Positions 34,103-41,964 of a DNA stretch of 64,000 bases are shown here, piece after piece (the first letter of the stretch is position 1; every line of letters starts with the position of its first letter). The notes under the pieces were generated by a model that made no database searches, was not told the DNA's origin, and worked only from the letters and a program-made list of their open reading frames with translations. The position numbers and the translations under genes are program-made. This DNA comes from Algoriphagus mannitolivorans DSM 15301 (lineage in GTDB: Bacteria > Bacteroidota > Bacteroidia > Cytophagales > Cyclobacteriaceae), in the NCBI RefSeq assembly GCF_000429425.1, contig NZ_AUBV01000008.1, forward strand, positions 186,001-250,000, in the 5' to 3' direction.

Positions 34103-35344
34103 ATGCAAGAACCTGTTCAAGACCTATTCACGGTCAATAATCTCTGGATGATGATCGCCACAATTCTGGTATTCATCATGCACCTTGGCTTCGCGACGCT
34201 GGAAGCCGGACTAACGCGAGCCAAAAACACGGTAAATATTCTCTTCAAAAACACTATCATCCCAGCAATTGGACTGTTAACCTACGCATTTGTGGGTTTC
34301 AACCTAATGTATCCTGGAGGCGATTTTGCAGGAAGTGTCTTCGGCTTTGCCGGATTTGGACTTTCCCTACCTGAAGGATGGGATACCAGTAATTACAACG
34401 CTGGGTATACTTATTTCACTGATTTTATTTTCCAGGCGATGTTTGCCGCGACAGCAGCTACTATTGTCTCTGGAGCTGTGGCTGAGCGGGTAAAACTCGG
34501 GCCTTTTATCACCTTTTCCTTAATCTATGTAGGTATCATCTATCCTATCGTAGGAATGTGGAAATGGGGCGGGGGGTTCTTGAATACACTTTCAACTCCA
34601 TTTTATGATTTTGCAGGCTCCACCATTGTTCACTCTGTTGGAGGCTGGGGAGCTTTGGTAGGAGCTATGCTACTAGGACCAAGATTGGGCAAATACACAC
34701 CTCAAGGGATGAAAGCAATCCCGGGGCATAACCTACCGATGGCTACCATGGGCGTATTCTTGCTCTGGTTTGGCTGGTTTGGCTTCAACGGCGGGTCTGT
34801 ACTTAGTGCCGATCCAGGCCTGGTTTCCAAAGTCTTTGTTACCACTTCCCTGGCTGCAGCGGCTGGTGCATTCGGCGCTCTGATTGTTTCCTATTTGAAA
34901 TTCAAAACCTATGATATCACCATGGTCCTCAACGGAATCCTTGCCGGATTGGTAGGTATTACAGCTGGAGCTGACCAAATGGGCGTTTTGGATTCTGTCA
35001 TCATCGGCTTCATCGGCGGTGGCTTGATTGTCTTCTCGGTTGTCATGTTTGACAAACTTAAAGTGGACGATCCAGTAGGTGCTATCTCTGTCCATTTGGT
35101 TGGAGGAATTTGGGGCACTTTGGCCGTTGGTATCTTCGGAGATTTAGCAAGCATGAGTCAGCTTTATTCCCAGTTCTTGGGTGTGGCAGCTGTCGGAGTA
35201 TTCTGTTTTGCTACTTCTTGGCTGATTTTCTTCAGTTTGAAAAAATCCATCGGTATCCGGGTGGATGAAAAAGAGGAAACTGAAGGCCTCGACATCAATG
35301 AACACAGCATGAGAGCCTATCCTGACTTTGCTCCTAAAGATTAA
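34103..35344 (+). CDS. amt: Ammonium transporter Amt
   Basis: Trimeric ammonium channel of 413 residues with about eleven membrane helices. The two pore histidines are in IVHSVGGWG and ISVHLVGGIWG, and the GADQ/DD turns are present. The short mature N-terminus (QEPVQDLFTVNNLWMMIA) has no long signal peptide. It follows the P-II gene, whose product should block the channel when nitrogen is ample, and is followed by a strong bidirectional terminator, so the pair forms a two-gene operon. Confidence 0.95.
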   Translation: MQEPVQDLFTVNNLWMMIATILVFIMHLGFATLEAGLTRAKNTVNILFKNTIIPAIGLLTYAFVGFNLMYPGGDFAGSVFGFAGFGLSLPEGWDTSNYNAGYTYFTDFIFQAMFAATAATIVSGAVAERVKLGPFITFSLIYVGIIYPIVGMWKWGGGFLNTLSTPFYDFAGSTIVHSVGGWGALVGAMLLGPRLGKYTPQGMKAIPGHNLPMATMGVFLLWFGWFGFNGGSVLSADPGLVSKVFVTTSLAAAAGAFGALIVSYLKFKTYDITMVLNGILAGLVGITAGADQMGVLDSVIIGFIGGGLIVFSVVMFDKLKVDDPVGAISVHLVGGIWGTLAVGIFGDLASMSQLYSQFLGVAAVGVFCFATSWLIFFSLKKSIGIRVDEKEETEGLDINEHSMRAYPDFAPKD

Positions 35345-35370
35345 AACCACACTAAACCAACCTTAACTAA

Positions 35371-35409
35371 AAAGCCCCGAAAGAAATAAATCTCTCGGGG
35401 CTTTGATTT
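35371..35409. terminator. Bidirectional terminator after amt
   Basis: Stem AAAGCCCCGA (35371-35380) with TCGGGGCTTT (35395-35404), 14-nt loop, T-runs on both strands. Shared by amt and the convergent small gene. Confidence 0.85.
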
Positions 35410-35422
35410 TTACTGTTGGTAA

Positions 35423-35611
35423 TTAATAAGCTGGTTTAAAATGTTGATTTAAAATAGGCAGGTACATTCTGCTAAAGGTGGCATAGCACCAATCTCTAAA
35501 CTCCTCAATCTCGCTCGGCATCAGATACCGAAGGCCCTTCTTCAATTCGCGCTCAAACAAGTGTCTGCTAAAGCTTACTTTTTGCAAAATGGTCTTCACA
35601 TATTCTAGCAT
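35423..35611 (-). CDS. Small conserved protein, unknown function
   Basis: A 62-residue basic, helical, tyrosine-rich protein (FSRHLFERELKKGLRYLMPS, then EFRDWCYATFSRMY). It has no signal peptide or membrane segment. It looks like a small Bacteroidota-specific cytoplasmic protein but I recognise no family. It is a single gene, convergent with amt and sharing its terminator, and divergent from batD. An ATG start and normal codon use make it a likely real gene. Confidence 0.6.
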   Translation of the reverse strand: MLEYVKTILQKVSFSRHLFERELKKGLRYLMPSEIEEFRDWCYATFSRMYLPILNQHFKPAY

Positions 35612-35726
35612 AGCTGATTTGATTTAGGTTTATTAACTGAAATTAAGTGGTCATACGAAGCCAATTCTGTAGATGTTACGTTATTTTGGAAGCTTTAAGA
35701 ATAGAATTATCCCTATTTTCGCATCC

Positions 35727-37178
35727 ATGAACAAAACGATCCTTAAACTATTCTTCGTATGTATGGCCAATATTTTAGTTGGCTTTACCTATGGTCAGGA
35801 GGTTCAGATCGAGCTGGGTCCGGATGAAATCGGCCTCAATGAAACGTTCACCATCAAGGTCACCCTCTCCAACGACAAGATCAAATCCTACGACCAGTTT
35901 CCCGAGATCCAAGGGTTTCAAAAGCAGGGGATTTCGCAATCCTCCTCCATGAATATCATCAATGGGCAGATGAGTAGCTCCAACAGCATCATCCAATACT
36001 ATAAGCCCAGCCGAAAAGGTCAATTTACTCTGGGGAGTTTTGAGATTCTGATCAATGGAGAAGCACATTCCTCTCCCGGGAAAAGAATTACCGTCACTGA
36101 CGCCGTAAGTTCACAAAGCTCCGGAGGAAATGTTTTCGACCCTTTTGCTGAATTCTTTGGCAGAAATGCCGAAGAGCCCGAATACATCGAATTAGACGAC
36201 GATGCATTTTTTTCCGTCTCCGTGGATAAAGATGTGATCTATGCCGGCGAGGGATTTACCGTGAACATTGCATTTTACATGTCGGAGCAAAACCAGGCAC
36301 CTTTTCAGTTTTATGAACCGGGAAGACAGCTGGATGCCATTCTGAAAAAAATCAAACCTGCCAATGCCTGGGAAGAAAACTTCAACATCACCAATATCGA
36401 ACCTCAAGTCGTGGACTTGAATGGCAAAAGATGGCAGAAATTTAAAGTCTATGAGGCCACCTTCTTTCCGTTTTCCGAAGGAAAAATAGAAATCCCAAGA
36501 GTACCTTGGGAAATGATCAAGTACCGAATTGCCAAAAACCCCACTTTCTTTGGAGCAAACCGGCAGGAAGATTTCAAGACATTTTATTCCACCGCAAAAA
36601 CTATTACTGTCAAGCCTCTGCCAGCTCATCCGCTGAAAAATGAAGTGAGCGTAGGTGTCTATCAATTAAGAGAAAACATCAGCGAGCTTGAAGTGGAGAC
36701 CGGAAAGGGTTTCAACTACAACTTTGCAATCAGCGGCGTGGGAAATATCAATGCAATCAAAGATCCCAAGCGACTTCCGGGAGCAAATCTGAATACTTTT
36801 GATCCAAACGTGCGTCAGCAGATCAACCGCGGCTATGGTAGAGTGTCGGGAATAAAGGAGTACAGCTATTTCATCACGTTGAATGAGGCGGGAGAATACA
36901 ATCTCAAAGATTACTTCCAGTGGGTCTATTTTGATCCGATTCGGGGTGTGTATGATACCTTGAGCCCTAGTGCAAAAATCATTGCCTCAGGTGAATCCAA
37001 AGTGAACCAGGCATTGTCTTCTCAAAGACTTGGAGGGCTTTACGACCGCATTTCCACGGAAAACAACCAGTTTTCAAACGAGAAATATAAATACTATTTT
37101 ACGATCGCAATTAATCTTCTCCTTCTTGGAGCAGTGATCCTATTGTCGGTCCTGATAATCAGAAAAAATAATGGGTAA
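35727..37178 (+). CDS. batD: BatD family protein
   Basis: A 483-residue protein of the Bacteroidota BatD family: signal peptide about 1-23 (ending VGFTYGQE), immunoglobulin-like beta domains, and one C-terminal membrane helix ([17 protein letters not shown]) with a basic tail. BatD normally acts with the BatABCE proteins (VWA and TPR) in stress tolerance, but no bat gene is adjacent here. The ATG at 35727 gives the signal peptide; a longer in-frame start at 35673 would add 18 residues before it. The stop overlaps the aroC start by 8 bp, so the two are probably co-translated. Confidence 0.85.
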   Translation: MNKTILKLFFVCMANILVGFTYGQEVQIELGPDEIGLNETFTIKVTLSNDKIKSYDQFPEIQGFQKQGISQSSSMNIINGQMSSSNSIIQYYKPSRKGQFTLGSFEILINGEAHSSPGKRITVTDAVSSQSSGGNVFDPFAEFFGRNAEEPEYIELDDDAFFSVSVDKDVIYAGEGFTVNIAFYMSEQNQAPFQFYEPGRQLDAILKKIKPANAWEENFNITNIEPQVVDLNGKRWQKFKVYEATFFPFSEGKIEIPRVPWEMIKYRIAKNPTFFGANRQEDFKTFYSTAKTITVKPLPAHPLKNEVSVGVYQLRENISELEVETGKGFNYNFAISGVGNINAIKDPKRLPGANLNTFDPNVRQQINRGYGRVSGIKEYSYFITLNEAGEYNLKDYFQWVYFDPIRGVYDTLSPSAKIIASGESKVNQALSSQRLGGLYDRISTENNQFSNEKYKYYFTIAINLLLLGAVILLSVLIIRKNNG

Positions 37179-38256
37179 TACATTTGGAAGGCTTTTCAGA
37201 GTCACAACCTTCGGTGAATCACATGGGAAAGCTTTAGGAGCAATCGTAGACGGATGCCCTGCCGGACTTGAAATAGATGAGGAAAAAATCCGCCTGGAAA
37301 TGCAGCGGAGAAAACCCGGACAATCCAAAATCACCACCCAGCGTAAGGAAGAAGATGAAATAGAGATTCTCTCCGGTGTATTTGAGGGAAAATCCACCGG
37401 AACCCCCATCGGGATCATCATCCGAAATGCCGACCAAAAAAGTAAAGACTATTCCCATATCGCAGATAAATTCCGCCCCTCTCATGCAGATTTCACCTAC
37501 TTTGAAAAGTATGGGATCCGGGATTACCGGGGAGGAGGGCGATCCAGTGCAAGAGAAACAGCCGCACGTGTCGCAGCCGGCTCCATTGCAAAGCAGTTTT
37601 TAGCGACCAAAGGGGTAAGCTTCCATGCATTTGTTTCGCAGGTTGGAGACTTGACTCTTGAAAAGCCTTACCAAGAATTGAATCTGGCCTTAGCGGAAGA
37701 TAACATCGTCAGATGCCCTGACCCTGAAATGGCAGAAAAAATGATCGAATTGATCGATTCTGTAAGGCTGGACCGAGACACCATTGGAGGTGTGGTCACC
37801 TGTGTTATCAAAAACACACCCGTTGGATTGGGTGAACCTGTTTTTGATCGTCTTCATGCTGAATTGGGCAAAGCCATGCTGAGCATCAATGCGGTGAAAG
37901 GATTCGAATATGGAAGCGGTTTCGAAGGCGTGAAAATGCGGGGATCCCAGCACAACGACGGCTTTGTCAATCTAGATGGGAAAATCCACACCACCACCAA
38001 TCACTCCGGTGGAATCCAAGGTGGAATCAGCAATGGAGAAGACATTTATTTCCGTGTTGCTTTTAAGCCCGTTGCTACCATTATGCAAGATCAGGAGTCT
38101 GTCAATGAAGAAGGGGAAACCGTAACGGTAAGTGGAAAAGGAAGACATGACCCCTGTGTAGTTCCGAGAGCAGTACCGATCGTAGAAGCCATGGCCGCCT
38201 TGGTCATAGCTGATTATTTATTGTTGTCAAAAAGCAATAAACTTGAAAACATTTAA
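37171..38256 (+). CDS. aroC: Chorismate synthase
   Basis: Last step of the shikimate pathway, converting EPSP to chorismate with reduced FMN. The 361-residue protein begins [18 protein letters not shown], then shows [27 protein letters not shown] and the C-terminal [18 protein letters not shown] signature. Length is normal. It overlaps the end of batD by 8 bp and is followed closely by a dicarboxylate symporter gene. Another shikimate gene, aroQ, is 3 kb away on the other strand. Confidence 0.96.
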   Translation: MGNTFGRLFRVTTFGESHGKALGAIVDGCPAGLEIDEEKIRLEMQRRKPGQSKITTQRKEEDEIEILSGVFEGKSTGTPIGIIIRNADQKSKDYSHIADKFRPSHADFTYFEKYGIRDYRGGGRSSARETAARVAAGSIAKQFLATKGVSFHAFVSQVGDLTLEKPYQELNLALAEDNIVRCPDPEMAEKMIELIDSVRLDRDTIGGVVTCVIKNTPVGLGEPVFDRLHAELGKAMLSINAVKGFEYGSGFEGVKMRGSQHNDGFVNLDGKIHTTTNHSGGIQGGISNGEDIYFRVAFKPVATIMQDQESVNEEGETVTVSGKGRHDPCVVPRAVPIVEAMAALVIADYLLLSKSNKLENI

Positions 38257-38268
38257 ACCCTACCAAAC

Positions 38269-39618
38269 TTGAAAAAAATACCTTTACATACCCAGATTAT
38301 TATCGGATTGGTTTTAGGTCTGATTTATGGAATTATCGCCATTCGTACGGGCATTCCTTCCTGGCTTACCTTGGATTGGATCAAGCCGATTGGTACTGTA
38401 TTCATCAATGGACTGAAAATGATCGCCATGCCTTTGGTGCTGGCTTCCTTGATTATTGGGGTATCCAATTTAGGCGACATCTCCAAGCTTAGTAGGATAG
38501 GTGGAAAAACCATCGTCACTTTCCTAATCACAACCGTAATTGCCATTTGTACCGGTCTGCTTCTGGTCAATATTTTGGTACCAGGAAAGGGTCTTCCGGC
38601 CGAAACCCGGGAAAACCTGATGAAAATGTACGAAGGGGATGCAGGTCAAAGAGCTGCGGCAGCAGCTGAGCTTCAGGAACAAAGCCCGCTCCAACCCCTT
38701 GTGGATATGGTTCCTCAAAACCTTTTTCAAGCTACCACAGATAATGCTGCGATGCTTCAGGTGGTTTTCTTTGCCATCATTGCCGGGATTGCCTTATTGC
38801 AAATCCCCAAATCCAAAGCACAGCCGGTTATCGCATTCTTTGATGGATTAAATGATGTGGTGATTCAAATTGTCAACTATATCATGTTAATCGCTCCATA
38901 TGGGGTTTTTGCCTTGATGGCATCTCTTATTGTAGAAATCGCCGGAGACAATCCAGACGCGGCGGTAGATTTGCTTTTAGCATTGCTTAAATACAGCTTG
39001 ATAGTCTTGGGAGGGCTTTTCTTCATGATGTTGGTCATTTATCCGTTACTTCTGAAAAGCTTCACCAAAGTGAAATATGCGGACTTCTTTAAGGCTATTC
39101 GTCCCGCCCAACTATTGGCTTTTTCTACGAGTTCAAGCTCTGCGACTCTTCCTGTGACCATGAAGCTTACAGAAGAGGAACTGGGGGTATCTGAAAACAT
39201 CACCAGCTTTGTGCTTCCTTTAGGGGCAACCATCAATATGAACGGAACAAGTCTTTACCAAAGTGTTGCTGCCGTGTTTATCGCTCAAGCTTTGGGAATG
39301 GATCTATCCATCTCACAACAATTGATGATTGTGTTAACCTCTACTTTGGCAGCTATTGGGTCTGCAGGCGTACCGGGAGCTGGATTGATCATGCTTATCG
39401 TGGTCTTGGAATCCATAGGTGTACCAGCAGCAGGAATAGCTCTGATCATGGCTCCAGACAGGATTTTGGATATGTTCCGAACCGTAGTCAATGTGACAGG
39501 AGATGTGGTTGTAACCACCGTCGTAGCAAGTACAGAGGGAGAACTTCCAGATGGATTACTTCGAAAATCCAATCCATTCACCGCCAATGAGAGTGTTTTA
39601 GAAGAAGAAAATGGATAA
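38269..39618 (+). CDS. Dicarboxylate/amino acid:cation symporter (SDF family)
   Basis: A 449-residue transporter of the glutamate/dicarboxylate family (GltP/DctA fold): eight membrane helices, the serine-rich re-entrant loop STSSSSATLPVTM, and NMNGTSLYQSVAAVFIAQ and MLIVVLESIGVP in the second loop/TM8 region, which bind substrate and Na+. The start is a TTG at 38269 giving MKKIPLHTQIII, 12 bp after aroC; no nearby ATG gives the complete first helix. Substrate is probably glutamate, aspartate or C4-dicarboxylates. Confidence 0.9.
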   Translation: MKKIPLHTQIIIGLVLGLIYGIIAIRTGIPSWLTLDWIKPIGTVFINGLKMIAMPLVLASLIIGVSNLGDISKLSRIGGKTIVTFLITTVIAICTGLLLVNILVPGKGLPAETRENLMKMYEGDAGQRAAAAAELQEQSPLQPLVDMVPQNLFQATTDNAAMLQVVFFAIIAGIALLQIPKSKAQPVIAFFDGLNDVVIQIVNYIMLIAPYGVFALMASLIVEIAGDNPDAAVDLLLALLKYSLIVLGGLFFMMLVIYPLLLKSFTKVKYADFFKAIRPAQLLAFSTSSSSATLPVTMKLTEEELGVSENITSFVLPLGATINMNGTSLYQSVAAVFIAQALGMDLSISQQLMIVLTSTLAAIGSAGVPGAGLIMLIVVLESIGVPAAGIALIMAPDRILDMFRTVVNVTGDVVVTTVVASTEGELPDGLLRKSNPFTANESVLEEENG

Positions 39619-39622
39619 AAAC

Positions 39623-39652
39623 AAAAGGCCCGGATCAATATCCGGGCCTTTT
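39623..39652. terminator. Bidirectional terminator
   Basis: A 13-bp perfect stem AAAAGGCCCGGAT (39623-39635) with ATCCGGGCCTTTT (39640-39652), between the convergent symporter and SerC-like genes. Confidence 0.9.
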
Positions 39653-39655
39653 GCT

Positions 39656-40711
39656 TTAATACTGCTTGAGGAAATTATTCAGCTTTTCAAATTCAGCATC
39701 CGAGATTGCCGGAAAATTGGCGATTCGGAAACTGGTTGGCTTTAATGGCCCATAACCGCCTCCAAGCTGCATTCCTTCTTTTTCCGCGGCTTTTTTCACT
39801 GAGTTGATCAGCTCTTCAGAGCCGGATACCGCCATCACAGTAGTGCTTCTGGTCTCTGCATTGTCCACCAACATTCGCAAGCTTGAAGTTCTCGCAATAG
39901 TATCCTCCAAGGTTCTCATCCGCTCACGTAGCTTGGCATCGACCTCCTGGATTTCTTCCAAGTCTTTCAAAACTCTATTCAGAAGGTAAATCCCGAAAAC
40001 GTTTGGGGTATAATGTGTTTGATATCCTTCTGCATTTTCCAGCATAAAACTTAAGCTGTTATATCTACCGCGTTCCCCTTTTCGCTGAACTTTTTCAATA
40101 GCCTTTGGAGAAACGATTAGAATTCCTAGCCCTGCCGGAAGACCAAAGCACTTTTGCACAGAAGCATACCAAATGTCCGCCAATTGAAAATCGAGCTCGA
40201 TTCCTCCCATGGAAGAGGTCGTATCCACAGCGATCATTTTTTCAGGAAACTTTTCTCCTATGGCTGAAATCATGGACATTGGAACCTGAGTTGCATTGGC
40301 AGTCTCATTCTGCGTGATGGCAATCAGATCAAAGTCTTCAGAAATCTCCAGGCCTGCGACATCTATGGATTGGTTGGCTTCGATTTTAATTCCTGAGGTG
40401 GCCGGATTGATATGCTTTGCAAATTCAATCCACTTTTTCCCAAATGACCCGGAATAGATATGGAAACTAGCCCGTTCTACTACGGATTGAGTGATGATTT
40501 CCCAGTTTTCGGTGGCACTGGAGGTAAACAACAATTTGTAATCCTCCGGCATGTGTAGCTTTTCCCGCATCAGCTGCTCAGTCTCCTGATAGAGATTCAT
40601 GAATTTGCTGCTTCGGTGATTTGCGCTCAAGATTCCTTGAGAATAGGCATCCTGCATGTATTGGGGCAAGGCATCATATACCTTGGATGGCCCTGGAGCA
40701 AAAGTGATCAT
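39656..40711 (-). CDS. Class V aminotransferase, SerC-like
   Basis: A 351-residue PLP enzyme of the phosphoserine/alanine-glyoxylate aminotransferase type. It begins MITFAPGPSKVYDALPQY and has the aspartate of AVDTTSSMGG, the PLP lysine in ASVQKCFGLPAGLG and the C-terminal FRIANFPAISDAE. It may be the phosphoserine aminotransferase for serine biosynthesis, but other class V activities remain possible. Its start overlaps the aroQ stop as ATGA, so the two are coupled, and it ends in a strong terminator. Confidence 0.82.
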   Translation of the reverse strand: MITFAPGPSKVYDALPQYMQDAYSQGILSANHRSSKFMNLYQETEQLMREKLHMPEDYKLLFTSSATENWEIITQSVVERASFHIYSGSFGKKWIEFAKHINPATSGIKIEANQSIDVAGLEISEDFDLIAITQNETANATQVPMSMISAIGEKFPEKMIAVDTTSSMGGIELDFQLADIWYASVQKCFGLPAGLGILIVSPKAIEKVQRKGERGRYNSLSFMLENAEGYQTHYTPNVFGIYLLNRVLKDLEEIQEVDAKLRERMRTLEDTIARTSSLRMLVDNAETRSTTVMAVSGSEELINSVKKAAEKEGMQLGGGYGPLKPTSFRIANFPAISDAEFEKLNNFLKQY

Positions 40712-41136
40712 AGATCTGGGGAATTGAGGAAATATAGGATTCCGAGTTCATAGCCTTTCAGCCCAAGTCCGGCAATCATGCCTACGCAGGATTTGGAAAT
40801 GATGCTTTTGTGGCGGAATTCTTCTCTTTTGTAAATATTGGAAATATGGACCTCCAAGGTCGGGGTGGTCACTCCCGAAATGGCATCCGAGAGGGCTACG
40901 GAGGTATGGGTGTAGCCTCCGGCATTGAGGAGAATCGCATCGAATTCAAACCCAATTTCATGGATTTTATTGATCAGTTCTCCTTCTACATTACTCTGGA
41001 AATAATGAAGCTCAACTTGGGGGAATCTCCTTTTTAAATGCTCCAAGTAATCTTCGAAGGTCTCACTCCCGTAGATCTCCGGCTCCCGCTTCCCGAGCAG
41101 ATTTAGGTTTGGTCCGTTGATAATCTGAATTTTCAT
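40708..41136 (-). CDS. aroQ: 3-dehydroquinate dehydratase type II
   Basis: Shikimate pathway dodecameric dehydratase. The 142-residue subunit has the N-terminal NGPNLNLLGKREPEIYG with the catalytic tyrosine and arginine region, FDAILLNAGGYTHTSVALSD, and the substrate-binding VHISNIYKREEFRHKSIIS. It is the first gene of a coupled pair with the SerC-like gene (ATGA overlap) and has a good promoter about 110 nt upstream. Length is normal. Confidence 0.96.
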   Translation of the reverse strand: MKIQIINGPNLNLLGKREPEIYGSETFEDYLEHLKRRFPQVELHYFQSNVEGELINKIHEIGFEFDAILLNAGGYTHTSVALSDAISGVTTPTLEVHISNIYKREEFRHKSIISKSCVGMIAGLGLKGYELGILYFLNSPDL

Positions 41137-41253
41137 GTGCTTTAATTTTCTTTTGAGGAGTCACATGGAATCTCGCTTAGAATATCAACACACCTGTAAG
41201 TGACGTTTTCTTTAAGCTAGATTTCAAGGTTGAATAGGTTTTTTTGACGGGAT

Positions 41254-41283
41254 CAAAGTTACAGAGTCCCGGCGAGCTTCCAA
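41254..41283 (-). promoter_or_regulatory. Promoter of aroQ
   Basis: Minus strand: TTG (41281-41283), 19-nt spacer, -7 box TAACTTTG (41254-41261), a close match to the Bacteroidota consensus. The leader to the ATG would be about 110 nt. Confidence 0.5.
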
Positions 41284-41285
41284 CT

Positions 41286-41936
41286 TTACTTTCTCTTTTC
41301 CTTGATCCGGAATAAATAGGCTAAAGTAAATTCAAGATTCGTGGACCGGATGTCAAAAACCCTGTCTTGAGATTCTGGATTGGTAAAGTCAAAAGAAAAC
41401 CGCGCCTCGCCAGAGATCGTGCTTTTCCCGAAAAGTTTGGAAATCCCTGCTCCTGCCGTCAATCCATACATCAGCTTGTTCGGATTGTCCCCCGGCTGTC
41501 CATAAGTCGGCATTTCAGGAAATGTCGCCCCGGAATACTCACGGGTGACATCCTCCGCCTTCATCAAATAACCCAAATGTGGACCCATTTTGATCTGAAA
41601 TCGTCCGGACCTACCTGCAAAAAAACTCCCTAGAAGAGGAAACTTCAGGTAAGTCAGTTCAGTCTGGTTGAGTTCATTTTCTTCATTGAACTGCCGAAAG
41701 CCCAAGGTAATCTGCTGGGCATTCAACTCGATTCCAGCATTCTTGGCATTGAAATACTCAAGGACAAAGGCAAAAGTTGGACGCCCAACCCCATCGAGGG
41801 TCCTACTTCGTTGCCCTGCTGTAGGCTGATAGGAATAAGAGGATGCAGCATACCCTCCTCTTATTCCAATGCTCAGTTGAGCCTTGGACACCATTGGAAT
41901 TGCCAGTAGGAAAAGAAACAGAATCGTTTTTGCCAT
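41286..41936 (-). CDS. Outer-membrane beta-barrel protein
   Basis: A 216-residue exported protein: signal peptide about 1-20 (LLAIPMVSKAQ), then alternating strands of an eight-stranded barrel (LSIGIRGGYAASSYSYQP, LGSFFAGRSGRFQIKMGP, YGLTAGAGISKLFGKS) with a final strand ending in LAYLFRI before a lysine/arginine tail. It follows the two TonB-plug genes on the same strand after 28 bp and may be part of their operon. The role is unknown. An ATG at 41934-41936 is preferred to the TTG two codons earlier. Confidence 0.78.
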   Translation of the reverse strand: MAKTILFLFLLAIPMVSKAQLSIGIRGGYAASSYSYQPTAGQRSRTLDGVGRPTFAFVLEYFNAKNAGIELNAQQITLGFRQFNEENELNQTELTYLKFPLLGSFFAGRSGRFQIKMGPHLGYLMKAEDVTREYSGATFPEMPTYGQPGDNPNKLMYGLTAGAGISKLFGKSTISGEARFSFDFTNPESQDRVFDIRSTNLEFTLAYLFRIKEKRK

Positions 41937-41964
41937 GGTCAAAAATACGAGAAATACTCAGGGT

